Shown one piece after another: positions 1 to 10,261 of a DNA stretch of 64,000 nt. The stretch lies in the NCBI GenBank assembly GCA_018340375.1, contig JAFFJZ010000013.1, forward strand, positions 6,984,501 to 7,048,500. Reading direction: 5' to 3'. This stretch comes from Gonatopus flavifemur (Eukaryota > Arthropoda > Insecta > Hymenoptera > Dryinidae). Every line of letters begins with the position of its first letter. Position 1 is the first letter of the stretch. Under the pieces are notes generated by a model. The model did not search any database. It saw only the letters and a program-made list of their open reading frames with translations, and had not been told where the DNA came from. Position numbers and translations under genes: made by a program.

Positions 1-37
1 TCCGTTTTTACCAATTAAGCGGTGTCTTCATTTAACA
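1..37 (+). repeat. 3' end of a Copia-type 5' LTR
   Basis: The sequence ends in ...TTTAACA, immediately followed by a primer-binding site. That is the expected CA end of an LTR. Only the last 37 bases lie in the window, so the LTR length and its start cannot be seen. The call rests on the primer site and the Copia gag reading frame that follow. Confidence 0.6.
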
Positions 38-51
38 GGTTATGGGCCCAG
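38..51 (+). other. Primer-binding site, initiator tRNA-Met half-molecule type
   Basis: GGTTATGGGCCCAG lies directly after the LTR end. From memory, Drosophila copia has the same motif, where minus-strand synthesis is primed by a fragment of initiator tRNA-Met cleaved near the anticodon rather than by its 3' end. Position (abutting the LTR, about 125 bases before gag) and sequence both fit. Confidence 0.7.
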
Positions 52-174
52 ACCCGTCAACCTGCGCGTGAGGTATATTTTCGGAATCAAATGTGTTCTT
101 GAGAGTTTTGATTTCGAATAAAAATCGCGTGTTTTCTCGTGTCAGCCGACCACGTGCGAAAGTGCAATGACACG

Positions 175-822
175 ATGGAAAACGAGTTGTTTCAAGTTGC
201 CAAGCTTGAAGGAGCAGAAAATTGGGCTTCGTGGAAATTCCAAGTGCGTGTTCAATTGATTGCCAAGGAAGTTTTCGAAATTACAACGGGAGATGAACCC
301 AAGCCACAACTACAAGCAAACGCCACACCGGAGCAAGTTGCAGCACATTCAAAGGCCTTGAAGTTATGGGTAAAAGGAGATGGTTTGGCTCAAAGAATTA
401 TTGCAATGACTGTAAGTGAAACAAATCTTTTACATATCATAAATTGTACATCGGCCAATGAAATCTGGAGAAGGCTGAATGATTTGTATGAACAGGGAAA
501 CGAAGTTTCAATTCATTTATTACATCAAGAATGGTAGTCTATGAGTAAAGATTAATCAGAAGATTTTGCTACATACATTTGTGAAGTAAAAGATTTAGCT
601 TTTAGACAGAACGCCCTCAAAGAGTCCATCTCTGATCGGATGATAATAACCAAGATTCTAATGACTTTACCATCTTCGATGCAACACTTTGTAACTGCCT
701 GGGAGTCTACGAGTACTGAGGAAAGGACTCTGGAAAACCTTGTAAATAGATTATTATTAGAAGAAAAAAGGAACAACTTAATGTCTGGAATAACTCTGTT
801 GATGATGGTGAAAAGTTTTTAA
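175..822 (+). pseudogene. Copia-type gag polyprotein fragment (UBN2/DUF4219-like)
   Basis: The reading frame opens at ATG 175 with the Copia gag N-terminus (KLEGAENWASWKFQV, the tract usually read as LxGxNYxxWKxxM) and runs through ANEIWRRLNDLYEQ. It carries two in-frame stops, TAG at 535-537 and TAA at 553-555. It then continues in the same frame to 822 with SISDRMIITKILMTLP and ERTLENLVNRLLLEE, both typical of the UBN2 gag domain. The zinc knuckle, protease, integrase and RT that should follow are absent, because the sequence after 822 is unrelated. This is a dead, 3'-truncated copy. Gag would form the virus-like particle of the retrotransposon in the cytoplasm. Confidence 0.85.
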
Positions 823-1429
823 CCTAACGGGGAACCGAACCTCCTCCACCTACCTACCTAACCTACCGAAACCTAACACCTTGCCAACGTAGCTATTCCG
901 CACTTTGAAATTCAGAGCTCATTTGATAAAGACATTTGCTAGTAAACAGTTCCATCAGTCCCCTGGTGGTTGTACCATGAAAGTTGACCCGCTACATTTG
1001 AACTACACATTCTTCGTACTTTTACATATCGGAATCATCGCGCTGAAAAATTGTCAAAATTCATTCCCGTAAAATATAAGTGATAAAATTGACAGTGCTT
1101 AGAAAAGTGATTTCAATAAACATAACATAAAGACATAACCCTACTTTTGGAATTTGTTTTTGTTTTGTATCTAATAAAACATAAAATTCTTCATAACAGT
1201 GATAAATGAATGTGATTTTTATGATAAGATTATATTTTGGTTTGAATTGATTATTTCATGCTTTCCATTGAAAAATTATTCATATTATGTTATGTGTAAG
1301 AAGTGAACTAGAAAATATTACAAGTTATGAATGTATCATCATGATTCTTCAAGTGTCCCTGTTTTTCATCAAAATCAAATCCCGAAGGAAACTGTTGTGA
1401 AATCATGTTTATGGTATGTAAGAGTCACA
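823..1429. other. Non-coding stretch between Copia fragment and mariner
   Basis: No gene recognised. A short CCTACCTACCTAACCTACC tract at about 850-875 resembles one near 6490-6520. The rest is AT-rich with no clear repeat. Confidence 0.5.
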
Positions 1430-1431
1430 TA

Positions 1432-2358
1432 CGAGGTGTGTTCAAAAAGTAACAAGAATTTTTTAATTTCGCGGGTTTGGAGAGTCCGCCTGTATAAAAT
1501 TCTTCTTCATTATGTTGGTACACATGCCCCTGAAGTACGATAAAATTTTCAGCGATATTCATTGCTCACTTCTTAAGTGGCAGCCGCTAACGTTAGACGT
1601 GTTCTTCGAGCTCGGTGATTTTCGTTTGTGAAAAAAATGGATCGAAGAATTTGTATTCAATTTTGCGTAAAAAATGAAATAAAGTGTGGTGAAGTTTGTA
1701 AAATGTTAACAAAGGCATATGGTGAGTCTGCTATGAGTGAAGCGAGGATTTACGAGTGGTATAAGCGTTTCCAAGATGGCCGCAAAAACGTTGAAGATGA
1801 CGAACGACCCGGACGCCCAAGCACATCAACAACCGATGAGAACGTGAAAAAAACGGCAGAAATGGTTATGAACGATCTCCGAATCACAATCAGAGAAGTC
1901 GCTGATGATGTTGGTGGATCAGTCGAAAAGCAATCCGAAAAAAACGCCCAGATTTGTGGCAAAACAATTCATGGCTTTTGCACCACGATAATGCACCTGC
2001 TCACACTTCATTGCTTGTTCGTGAATTTTTGGCCAAAAACAAAACTTTACCGATGCCTCAGCCTCCATATTCGCCAAATATGGCTCCATGTGACTTTTTT
2101 CTATTTCCAAGAATAAAGAGAACATTAAAAGGCCGTCGTTTTACAAGCATAGATGACATTAAAAGCGAATCGCTGAAAGAGCTAAAAGCTATTAAAAAGA
2201 TCGAGTTTCAAAAGTGTTTCTAGGTTTGGAAAAAGCGTTGGCACAAGTGTATTATATCCAAGGGGGATTATTTTGAAGGGGACAGAATAGATATTGATGA
2301 ATAAATAAATATTTTTTTCATAAAACGAAAATTCTCGTTATTTTTTGAACACACCTCG
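1432..2358 (+). mobile_element. Mariner-like element, internally deleted (927 bp)
   Basis: Terminal inverted repeats begin CGAGGTGTGTTCAAAAAGTA and end with the matching ...TTTTTTGAACACACCTCG, both flanked by a TA dinucleotide (1430-1431 and 2359-2360), the mariner target. Full mariners are about 1.3 kb. This one lacks a few hundred bases of the transposase middle, so it is non-autonomous. Confidence 0.9.
1637..2223 (+). pseudogene. Mariner transposase, deleted and frameshifted
   Basis: From ATG 1637 the N-terminal half reads as a mariner DNA-binding region (YEWYKRFQDGRKNVEDDERPGRPS, then a second helix-turn-helix near IREVADDVG). At about 1925-1960 the frame jumps and the C-terminal catalytic part resumes: HHDNAPAHTS carries the second catalytic Asp, and YSPNMAPCDFFLFPRIK carries the third. 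The first catalytic Asp and about 130 residues around it are missing, so the enzyme cannot function. It would have cut and pasted the element at TA sites in the nucleus. Confidence 0.9.
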
Positions 2359-2360
2359 TA

Positions 2361-3047
2361 GATCTATTCCATTTAGATTAATCAAAGAAAAGAGCAGTCA
2401 CGGTTTTTTGTAAGGCTTCAAAGTGGAGTTCGTGTATCATTGGCATTCATTATCATTTTGCTCACTTATATATGTGAGCTTCTGATTAAGTTACCCTAAT
2501 CACTTAAAGTGAAGTGAAGGGTTTTTTGATAAGTGACGTGAAATGACTTCCTCACTCAAACAATGTGCACAATATAAAATGAACTGTAAGTTTGTTGGAA
2601 TAAATTGTCTACGAATAAGTATAACTTGAATCATTAAAGATATTATCTCCCACATATTTCGGAAGCGCAGTGAGTTTTTTCACTCTGATCAGAATGAACT
2701 ACTGGCATGATGGATACTTAACTGTGATTTGCTTCTAAAGAGTATTTCTACATCACTTTATTGAGCAATACATATATGTGGTTATAAATGGAGCCTAAGG
2801 GTCTTAGCAATAAAAAATCATCTGTCGAATTACAAGCACAGGGAATGCCCTTCATTACCATAAATTACATGCGACATGAGAAATATTCAATTGATTTTCA
2901 TCCTTACAAATTGACTGAATAATTTGTTCATATCTAATTATTTATAACTACATGCATAGTTCAATGAAGTTATTTTCAAGTAATTTTTGACAATCTGTCC
3001 CTTATAGGTATCTATCGTGCCAATAGTTCATAGTAATTGACATGATT
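2361..3047. other. AT-rich non-coding sequence
   Basis: No coding signal or clear repeat. CACTTAAAGTGAAGTGAAGG near 2500-2520 is a small local duplication. Confidence 0.4.
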
Positions 3048-3350
3048 TGTGATAGAAAACAGGTATGTGAAATATCACATAAACTAAGATGAACTGTCTA
3101 TCATTCATTCCACGTGCAACAGGATTGCATGAATTTGTGATTGGCGATGATTAAACGTCCATCATAAGTTTCACATTACTTGTGATAGAAAACAGGTATG
3201 TGAAATATCACATGAACTACGATAGACTGTCTATCGTTCATTCCACCTCCAACACGATTGCTTAAGTTTGTGATCGACAACGATTGAATGTCTATCGTAA
3301 GTTTTACATTACATGCCATAGAAAACGGCTTCGTGAACATCACATAAGAT
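3048..3350 (+). repeat. 133-bp tandem repeat, about 2.3 copies
   Basis: The unit starts TGTGATAGAAAACAGGTATG at 3048 and again at 3181. A diverged third start (TGCCATAGAAAACGGC) is at 3314, giving a period of 133 at each step. The following 200 bases keep a similar vocabulary (ACGATAG, CGATATG) without a clear period. Confidence 0.8.
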
Positions 3351-3579
3351 ACTATGAATTTCATATCTTTAATGTCATATAAGTCACGGGTATGATCATA
3401 AAATACGATATGAAACGAAAAACTTCATATCGTTTTCTAACGATTAAACCCGATAATGATAGATTCGCATCAAAAACGATAGCATTCCTATCGGTCCCAA
3501 AATCAACTACGATAGGCATGATACAAAACGATACAATATTTCGCAAAATCAATCGTTTCCTATAGTTTCCTTCCGGATC

Positions 3580-5430
3580 TTGTTATCAGGGATTACTTTT
3601 TAGGTGAAATCTTATCGGATATACCTTAACCCCCTTACAAACAAGCTACTATCAGGTTCTCCTGCTAGATTCGTTGGCAAATGATCAAATGGATCATATC
3701 GAACATGCTCAAGGAAGAAAATTCAAGTTTATTTGCAATTCCTCCACATACCAGAAAGTCAGAGATATATCATAAGTTCTGACGGACAGTCAACTACTGG
3801 AGCTTTCCGAAGTAGCTGATCAAAACCAGATGACCAGCGACTTCGGAAGGCTCTACTGTCGATTTCTCTAATTGGGATCGTAGGCAATCGATGAGAAAGA
3901 TCATACCGAGCCTGCTTAAGGGTGATTATTGCAGTTTATTTGCTATTTTTTTACAGGCAAAAGTATAATGGATATACCATAATATCCAATAAACAGTCTG
4001 CTAGTATCCACCATTCTGCAATCAGAATCGTGAACAAATGATGAAACAGAATACTGAATAGATAATAAATGTAAATTCAATTATAGCAAGTTTGAAAAAC
4101 ATTCGAAAATGAGGTTAGTCGCCGAGCACTTCAGGTATACTAAAATATGATATCCTGAATCAAAATTATGAACTATGTGCAAAATGGTTTCCCTAGATCC
4201 TTTGAGTGAAATTACAGATGGATCCAGAAAAAATACAAAGGATGCAGGTATACTATACATCTGTATGTTATTTACCACCACGATCAATATCATCAGGTAG
4301 CGTAGAAGGAAAATGAAGAAAAGGCAGAAGTGCAGTGGATATACTAGTCCTCGCGTTAAATAATACCACTATCAGATTCTCCCAACCGAATCATAGGTGG
4401 ATGAGGAAAAAGCAAAAAGGATGTAGATGTACCATACATCTATACGTTAAATCCTACCATGATCATTAGGTGGCGTTGAAGGAAAATGCAGAAAAGATAG
4501 GAGCACAGTGGATATACCACAAATCTTTGCATCGGGTGCATTCCACTGACCAATTGACGAATGATTAGAGAGACTGTTTAGGATCAACTCGACGAAAATT
4601 GAGCAGATACAATATTCTGATTATAGAAATTGCTACAGAACAACTACCGGTCAACTTGATTGATGTGACTGGATGTGAGAATTCATCCTGGATGTTGTCT
4701 CCCAAAGTTCCATCTTTTCAGTTGTTCCATTCGAACTGGATTATATTTGTGTTCTTACAAACCATCATTTTTATTTTTACTTATCTTGGTTTTGGAATGA
4801 TTCAATTCTCAAATATCATGAATATTGAATGGTTTGGATATTTGATACAATATTGCTTTTCAATGATCATGAATCACTTTGAATACATTTTGAACATTTC
4901 ATAGATCCCAGAGTTACTAAATCTCTCAACCCAAAATAATCTATGACAATTTAATAAAATTCATGATATTTGAGATTTGAATCATTTCAAAACCAAGATA
5001 AGTAAAGATAGAAATGAAGGTTTGTAAGAACACAAATATAATCCAGCTTGAATGGAACAACTGAAAAGATGGAACTTTTGGAGAAAACATTCAGAATAAA
5101 TTGTCACATCCAGTCACATCAAGTCAAGTTGACCTTCAGTTGTTCTGCAACAATTTCTATAATCAGAATATTCCATCCGCTCAATTTTCGTCGATATGAT
5201 CCTAAACAGTCTCTCTAATCATTCGTCAATTGGTCAGTGGAATGCACCCGATGCAAAGATTTGTGATATATCCACTGTGCTCCTATCTTTTCTTCATCTT
5301 CCTTCTACGCTACCTGATGATATTGATTGTGGTGGTAAGTAACATACAGATGTATAGTATACCTGTATCCTTTCTACTTTTCCTTGATCCACCTGTAATT
5401 TTACTCAAAGAATTTACTCACTGAAGAAAC
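3580..5430. repeat. Hairpin (foldback-type) dispersed repeat, copy 1
   Basis: Positions about 4190-4822 are an imperfect reverse complement of 4959-5412, separated by a 136-base loop. Example pair: AAACCAAGATAAGTAAAGAT near 4990 against its complement near 4780. The outer left part (3580-4190) has degenerate units of about 170-190 bases with the recurring phrase GATATACCATAA. One unit inside the left arm is itself duplicated (4253-4370 and 4425-4510). Related sequence recurs at 29160-33180 and 56498-57720. No ORF in it looks coding. Confidence 0.75.
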
Positions 5431-5530
5431 TTTTCCACCTGGGTACTCAGGAATAAGGATATTGGATAATATATAATCCAGAGGCCAAAATATTGATGAA
5501 AAATCAACAGAAACTCACGCGTTAAACGTA

Positions 5531-5978
5531 ATGGGTCTTCCTAATGTTGACGATGTTTCTTCTTATTTGAATGCAGTAGTGTATATTTTACTGTGCTTCT
5601 AAGACAAAACAATTACTTTTATCTGACCGCAATTACATCATAAATATTTCAATTCAGAACTACAATTCGCAAGAAAACCCTAATATCATAGCTTTAAAAC
5701 AGCTTGCAGGTCCACAATACTTGCATAATCACTCACAAGATGCAGGAGAATTCATCGCTTCTATTTGCAAAAATTCAATGGCTATTAAAAATTTAGTCAA
5801 GCACCAAATAACTACCATAACGGAATGTACGGAATGTGAATATACCGAAAATATTGTTGGTACAAATTGTGTTATACTTCTTGCGCTACCTCCAATTTCA
5901 CAAAAATCATTTGAGTTACAAGAAATATTCAAGTTCAATTTTTCAACATGGAAAATTTTCGAAGATTCTTGTGACAAT
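5531..5978 (+). pseudogene. Ubiquitin-specific-protease-like domain, N-terminal part
   Basis: ATG 5531 starts MGLPNVDDVSSYLNAVVYIL, which matches the USP Cys box (GLxNxGxxCYxNxxxQ). The catalytic Cys position reads Ser (codon 5561-5563). A stop (5600-5602) and a frame change follow. The frame near 5721 then gives HNHSQDAGEF, the QQDAxEF box, and ECTECEYTE, the first CxxC of the USP zinc ribbon. At 5978 the gene is cut, right inside the second CxxC (SCDN), by a 3.93-kb insertion; the other half resumes at 9908. USPs cleave ubiquitin from proteins. This copy is dead by active-site loss, stops and interruption. Short USP domains of this kind recur in arthropod repeats, so it may be element cargo and not a host gene. 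Confidence 0.65.
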
Positions 5979-6739
5979 CCCTGTTGGAAAAATCGGATAG
6001 AAATGGATAGATTTTGACGTGCATTCGTTTGAATCCTATTTCTGATCCATTTTTTTCGGGATACAGTGTCATCCGCAGAACGCATAAAAGTTTTATCAGT
6101 TTTAATCCACAATATGGATAGTGGATTTTTGGGCCCTGTAGCAATCGTATTCGAATTTATCCATATTCCATTCGGGGCTTGAATATGAATCGTATCCATT
6201 TGTATCCGGTGCATTACGATGTCACCTTGATGAGTTCCATCCATTTCTATCCGTTTCTGCATAATTCTGCTGGGAAAAAATCTATCCATTCCAATCCGTT
6301 TTTTTCCAGAATTGCTTTTTCTTCTGAATTTTCCCACAGGGAACAACAATAAAAAAAAATTATTCCGAACTCATTCAAACATTCGGAAGATTCCGTGGAA
6401 TCTTCAACATCTGTATCTCTATTTCCGCACATGACTTGGGAAATTTATTCCTACCTGCAAGGGGTTCGAACAATCATCGCACTTACCTACCTTACCTACA
6501 AGACCTACCTACCTAACCTCTAAGCTATCCAGACACGCTGCTCGGAGACCGCATATTGCCTAAGATACTGTACATTCTTAATGCATTCGTGGCCTCAAAT
6601 AAAATTCTATGCACTTCTATCCCTTTTTGTTCCGATGATGCTTACACTATTCTCATGCATTCTTGTCCATATCTATCATTTGGAGAATATTTATCCAATC
6701 TTTTCCCAAATAAGCGTTCTTACGTCTATCAATTCATAT

Positions 6740-7180
6740 CCGATAATTTTACACAAACGATATTTGTTTCGATTCAAATCGATCTCTATTTTCATCCATT
6801 CCTATCCATGTGTATCAAGAATTCATATTCTCGTATCTATCGATTTGTACCCAAACAAGCTGATGAAATTCATTTTCATCCGTTGCGTATCCAAACCAAA
6901 TTTCTTCTGTTTTTATCCATTCCTATCCAGGGGTATTTTTGTTCCCGGCTATCGATTTCTATCCAATCATCCCGCGTTGATGTTATCCATTTTCATCCCT
7001 TGAGTATCCAAATCAATTTCCTCTGTTTTTATTCATTCCTATCCACGGATATTCGTGTTCTCGCGGCTATCGATTTGTATCCAATAATCCTGCGTTGATG
7101 TTATCCATTTTCATCCATTGTCTATCCAAATAAATGTAATCTATTTTCACCCATTCCTATCCAGTTCTGTCCAAAGTTCA
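6740..7180 (+). repeat. 119-bp tandem repeat in element A copy 1, left side
   Basis: Phrases such as GTTGATGTTATCCATTTTCA (about 6975 and 7093) and TTCATTTTCATCCGTTG (about 6862) recur every 119 bases, with CATTCCTATCC in each unit. About four diverged copies. Open frames here simply translate the repeat. Confidence 0.7.
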
Positions 7181-7243
7181 TGTTCTCGTATATATAATTT
7201 CGTATTGAATAATGCCGTACTACCAAAGTCGAAATTCAAAGCC

Positions 7244-7687
7244 TCCCATACTGTGAATTCCCAGTTTGGGATTCCCAAATTCGCATGGCTCTCCACATGG
7301 GGAACGCATGGGTCTCCACATGGGAAACGCATGGATCGCATGGGTCTTCACATGGGAAACTCACAGGCCGCATGGGTCTTTACATGAGAATCGCTTGGGT
7401 TTCACACGGGAATCGCATGGGTCTTCACATGGGAATGGCATGGGTTTCACACGAAAATCGCATGGGTCGCATGGATTCCACACGGGAATCGCATGGGTCT
7501 TCACATGCGAATCGAGTGGATCGACCCATATGGTTTCCATGTGCCACCCATGCAACTCATGCGATTCCCATGTGAAGACCCATGCGACTCATGCGTTTCC
7601 CTTGTGGAGACCCATGCGACCCACTCAATTCCCATGTGGAACCCATGCAAATTTGGGAATTCCGAACTGGGAATTGACAGTAGGGTC
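7244..7687. repeat. Inverted CATGGG array bounded by 44-bp inverted repeats
   Basis: The outer ends, GTGAATTCCCAGTTTGGGAT (from about 7252) and its near complement ending near 7680, are inverted repeats of about 44 bp. Inside, the left side repeats GGGTCTTCACATGGGAA and GCATGG, while the right side (after about 7535) repeats the complement, CCCATGTGAAGACCCATGCG. It can fold into a long imperfect hairpin. The same vocabulary and the same right end (ATTCACAGTAGG) occur at 41860-42510 in the second element. Confidence 0.8.
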
Positions 7688-7692
7688 CTGTC

Positions 7693-8187
7693 CCCCTACA
7701 TATTGAAGATCAGGAAATTCTCACCACTTTAAAGGGCAAAGGAAGAGGACTCCTGTCACTGATAGCACAGGGTCCTCTACACGTTGCGGAAACGTACTTT
7801 TGGTTCCGCATGTTTTGGTCTCTATGGAGTAGATTTTTCAAACGTTTAGAATACTTTCCCTTTTGATATCCCTGAATACGTTTTGTGCATGTTCTTTTCA
7901 TCTACTACGGGACATTCTTCTCAAGTCTTCTAAACGTACTTTCATGAAAACTAACCTTGAAAAACACAAAGTCACACATTCAACATTGATGGAACTAAAC
8001 GGGACATTTGCATGTCTCTGGGACATGTATGCGACCTTTTGAGAACGTCCTGAGACGTTATTTGCACGTTCTATGTGAAACCAAGCACGTTTTGTGAACG
8101 TTCAGAAAACCTCGCGGCGCTCTATGGGATAGTTCTTCCTTTGCCCCTCAAAGTGGTAAAAATTTCCTGATCTTCCATATGTAGGGG
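7693..8187. mobile_element. MITE of about 495 bp with about 55-bp TIRs
   Basis: The left end CCCCTACATATTGAAGATCA and the right end reading (reverse) CCCCTACATATGGAAGATCA continue as inverted repeats through CCACTTT...GGGCAAAGGAAGA for about 55 bases. The interior is rich in ACGTT/AACGTTC phrases and lacks an ORF. No clear target duplication was found. It lies immediately beside the CATGGG array. Confidence 0.7.
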
Positions 8188-8189
8188 AA

Positions 8190-9905
8190 AAGAAGGTTGT
8201 GAATTTCGACTCGGGTAATGGTCTCCATTTTTATTCGTGAAGTATCCAAATCAATTCTGGATGAAGCTGGATTCAGGATCACAACTTGATGGAGGTATGA
8301 CTTCGGGTCCAGGTGGATAAAAATTGCATACCTCTCCCTAAAATAACGGATACCGCTTTTTGATGGGATACATTCGGATCTAGTCTCTATCCGAAAATAC
8401 GGATGAAATTGCATGATGCGTAAAGGTCTGTTCTTACAGGAAAGTTTCAATTGATTCTGATTCAAAGTTCATACGTTTAACGGATGTAATTGAACCCAGG
8501 TCTGAATTCGGATTTAGTGGGATTGAATTCTCATCCCTCCTCGCGGATAAAAATGGATACAGGATGATAACTTGATGGAGATATGACTTCGGATCTGTCT
8601 ATTCTTTGGATGGACAACAATGAATCCGCAACGCTTTTGGATTGGAAACGGATGCAAGTGGATTGCAGGTGTTTGATAATTTCTCACTTTTGTATTGAAA
8701 CTGTTAAGAATACTCTTCGAATGGATGGAATTGGATACTTGTGGACAATTCATCGCACTTCTTAACGAAATCAGATTGATTTGTACAGAAATGTTCAAAT
8801 ATGGATCAGATTCCTATCCAAACCCATCCATTTCAATCGTTGTTTCTCAACAGGGATTGATTCTGATTCGAAGTTCACGTTCTACGGATGAAAATGGATC
8901 AAGCTCTGAATTCAGATTTGCTTGGATTGAATTTTCATTCATCTGAACGGATGAAAATGGATTCAGGATCATAACTTGATGAAGGTATGACTTTGAATTC
9001 AGGTGGATAAGAATCTCATACGTTTTCAGATAGTAACGGACACCGCTCCTTGGTAAGATAAATTTGGATCCAGTCTCTATCCGAAAATACGGATGAAATT
9101 GGATTGCACGCATGGGTATGATCTCATGAAAGAGTAATGATTGATTCTGATTCAAAGTTCACACGTTCCACGGATGGCATCGGAATAATCTCTGAATTCG
9201 GATTTGGTTGGATTGAATTTTCATCCATCCTGACGGATGAAAATGGATTCAGGATCATAACTTGATGAAGGTATGACTTTGGATTCAGGTGGATAGGAAT
9301 CTCATATGTTTTCCAGATAGTAAAGGACACCGCTCTTTGATAGGATCCATTCGGATCCAGTCTCTATCCGAAAATACGGATGAAATTGGATTACCCGCAC
9401 AGGTGTGATCTTATGGAAGAGTGATCATTGATTGTGATTCAAATTTCATACGTTCCACGGAAGAAATCGGACCAAGCTTTGGATTCGGATTCGCTCGGAT
9501 TGAATTCTCGTCCATCCTAACGGATGGAAATGGGTCCACAACCCAATTCATAATTTCAAGTCGGAATGAGATTTGTTTGGGTAGAAATTCTATCCGTTGC
9601 TCGGATGCAAACGAACCAATGTTGTAGCTCAGATCATTCTGGATGATTTTTTATCCTCTGAACGGAGAGAAATGCATTCGCAACGCTTTTGGATTGGAAA
9701 GGGATGCGAGTGGATTGCAGATCTTCAATAATATCTCAATTCCGGATTGGAACGGATTGGAATCTTCTTTGAATAGATGGAATTGGATACGTATGGACAA
9801 CTTATTCCACTTCTGGACAAAATCAGATTGATTTGGACAGGAAATTTTCAAATCCGGATCGAAATCTTATCCAAATCCATCCATTTCAATCGTTTTCTTC
9901 AGCAG
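8190..9905 (+). repeat. GGATGAAA-rich tandem arrays in element A copy 1, right side
   Basis: Two higher-order units about 1045 bases apart (8620 and 9665) each end with ...ATTTCAATCG followed by CAACAGGG or CAGCAGGG. Within them, CTCTATCCGAAAATACGGAT recurs at about 8384, 9075 and 9361, the last two 286 bases apart. The copy at 8858-8865 duplicates the element's own terminal sequence, so part of the terminus has been tandemly amplified. Confidence 0.7.
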
Positions 9906-9907
9906 GG

Positions 9908-10243
9908 ATTGTAATAACTTGCATAAAACTAAACTAACAGCGTCAGAACGATATGTAATTGGGCGATTGATGATATTTGATCACAATAATGTTGAAGCAA
10001 CAAAGGTAGAGAATATAAACATGAAAGCAGTACCAACTTCAAAAATTGAAATTGCACAACAGTTTTATAAAAGTTATAGCTGTTGTTTTTGATCAGGGTA
10101 AAACCATTTCTGAAGATAATTTCACATGCATGTTACGAAGTTAAGGTACAAAGTGGATATTTATTCATGATCTGAAAGTTGAAGATCGACATTGGCCACG
10201 TAATGCTAAAGACTCGTATATATATTTCTTTAAAAAGCAATAA
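9908..10243 (+). pseudogene. Ubiquitin-specific-protease-like domain, C-terminal part
   Basis: The reading resumes with CNNLHKTKLTASERYV, finishing the zinc CxxC cut at 5978. It runs through NMKAVPTSKIEIAQQFYK, then after a +1-type frame change near 10060 gives VVFDQGKTISEDNFTCMLR, GTKWIFIHDLKVEDRHWPRN and a TAA at 10241. The block before TKWI is the USP His box (normally GxxISxGHYxS). Here the His position is lost (DNFT), and there is a stop just before GTKW. With the Cys-to-Ser change in the other half, both catalytic residues are gone. Confidence 0.65.
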
Positions 10244-10261
10244 TTTCGCTTCATCATAAAA

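Larger units (their letters stand above)
5979..9907. mobile_element. Array-rich foldback-like element, 3.93 kb, family A copy 1
   Basis: Ends are CCCTGTTGGAAAAATCGGAT and the inverted ...TTCTTCAGCAGGG. The host USP frame is split exactly here: flanks TGTGACAAT and ATTGTAATAAC rejoin as a continuous CDNCNN zinc motif if AT (5977-5978 and 9908-9909) is a 2-bp target duplication. The left side is dominated by TCCATTTCTATCC-like motifs and the right side by the opposite strand's GGATGAAAATGGAT, with an inverted CATGGG array in the middle (7244-7687) and a separate MITE at 7693-8187. No protein of its own is visible. A second element of nearly the same length and plan lies at 39767-43669. Confidence 0.7.

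Noticed and set aside
2140..2223. Mariner C-terminus as a separate host gene
   Set aside because: It is in a different frame only because of the internal deletion and lies inside the TIR-bounded mariner.
7244..7687. Short repeats with spacers suggesting a CRISPR-like array
   Set aside because: Units are contiguous, degenerate and inverted in the middle, with no unique spacers, and the genome is eukaryotic.
7266..7732. Several overlapping frames rich in HGSPHG or WETHGS repeats on both strands
   Set aside because: They translate the CATGGG tandem array. Openness in five frames shows absence of stops in the unit, not coding.
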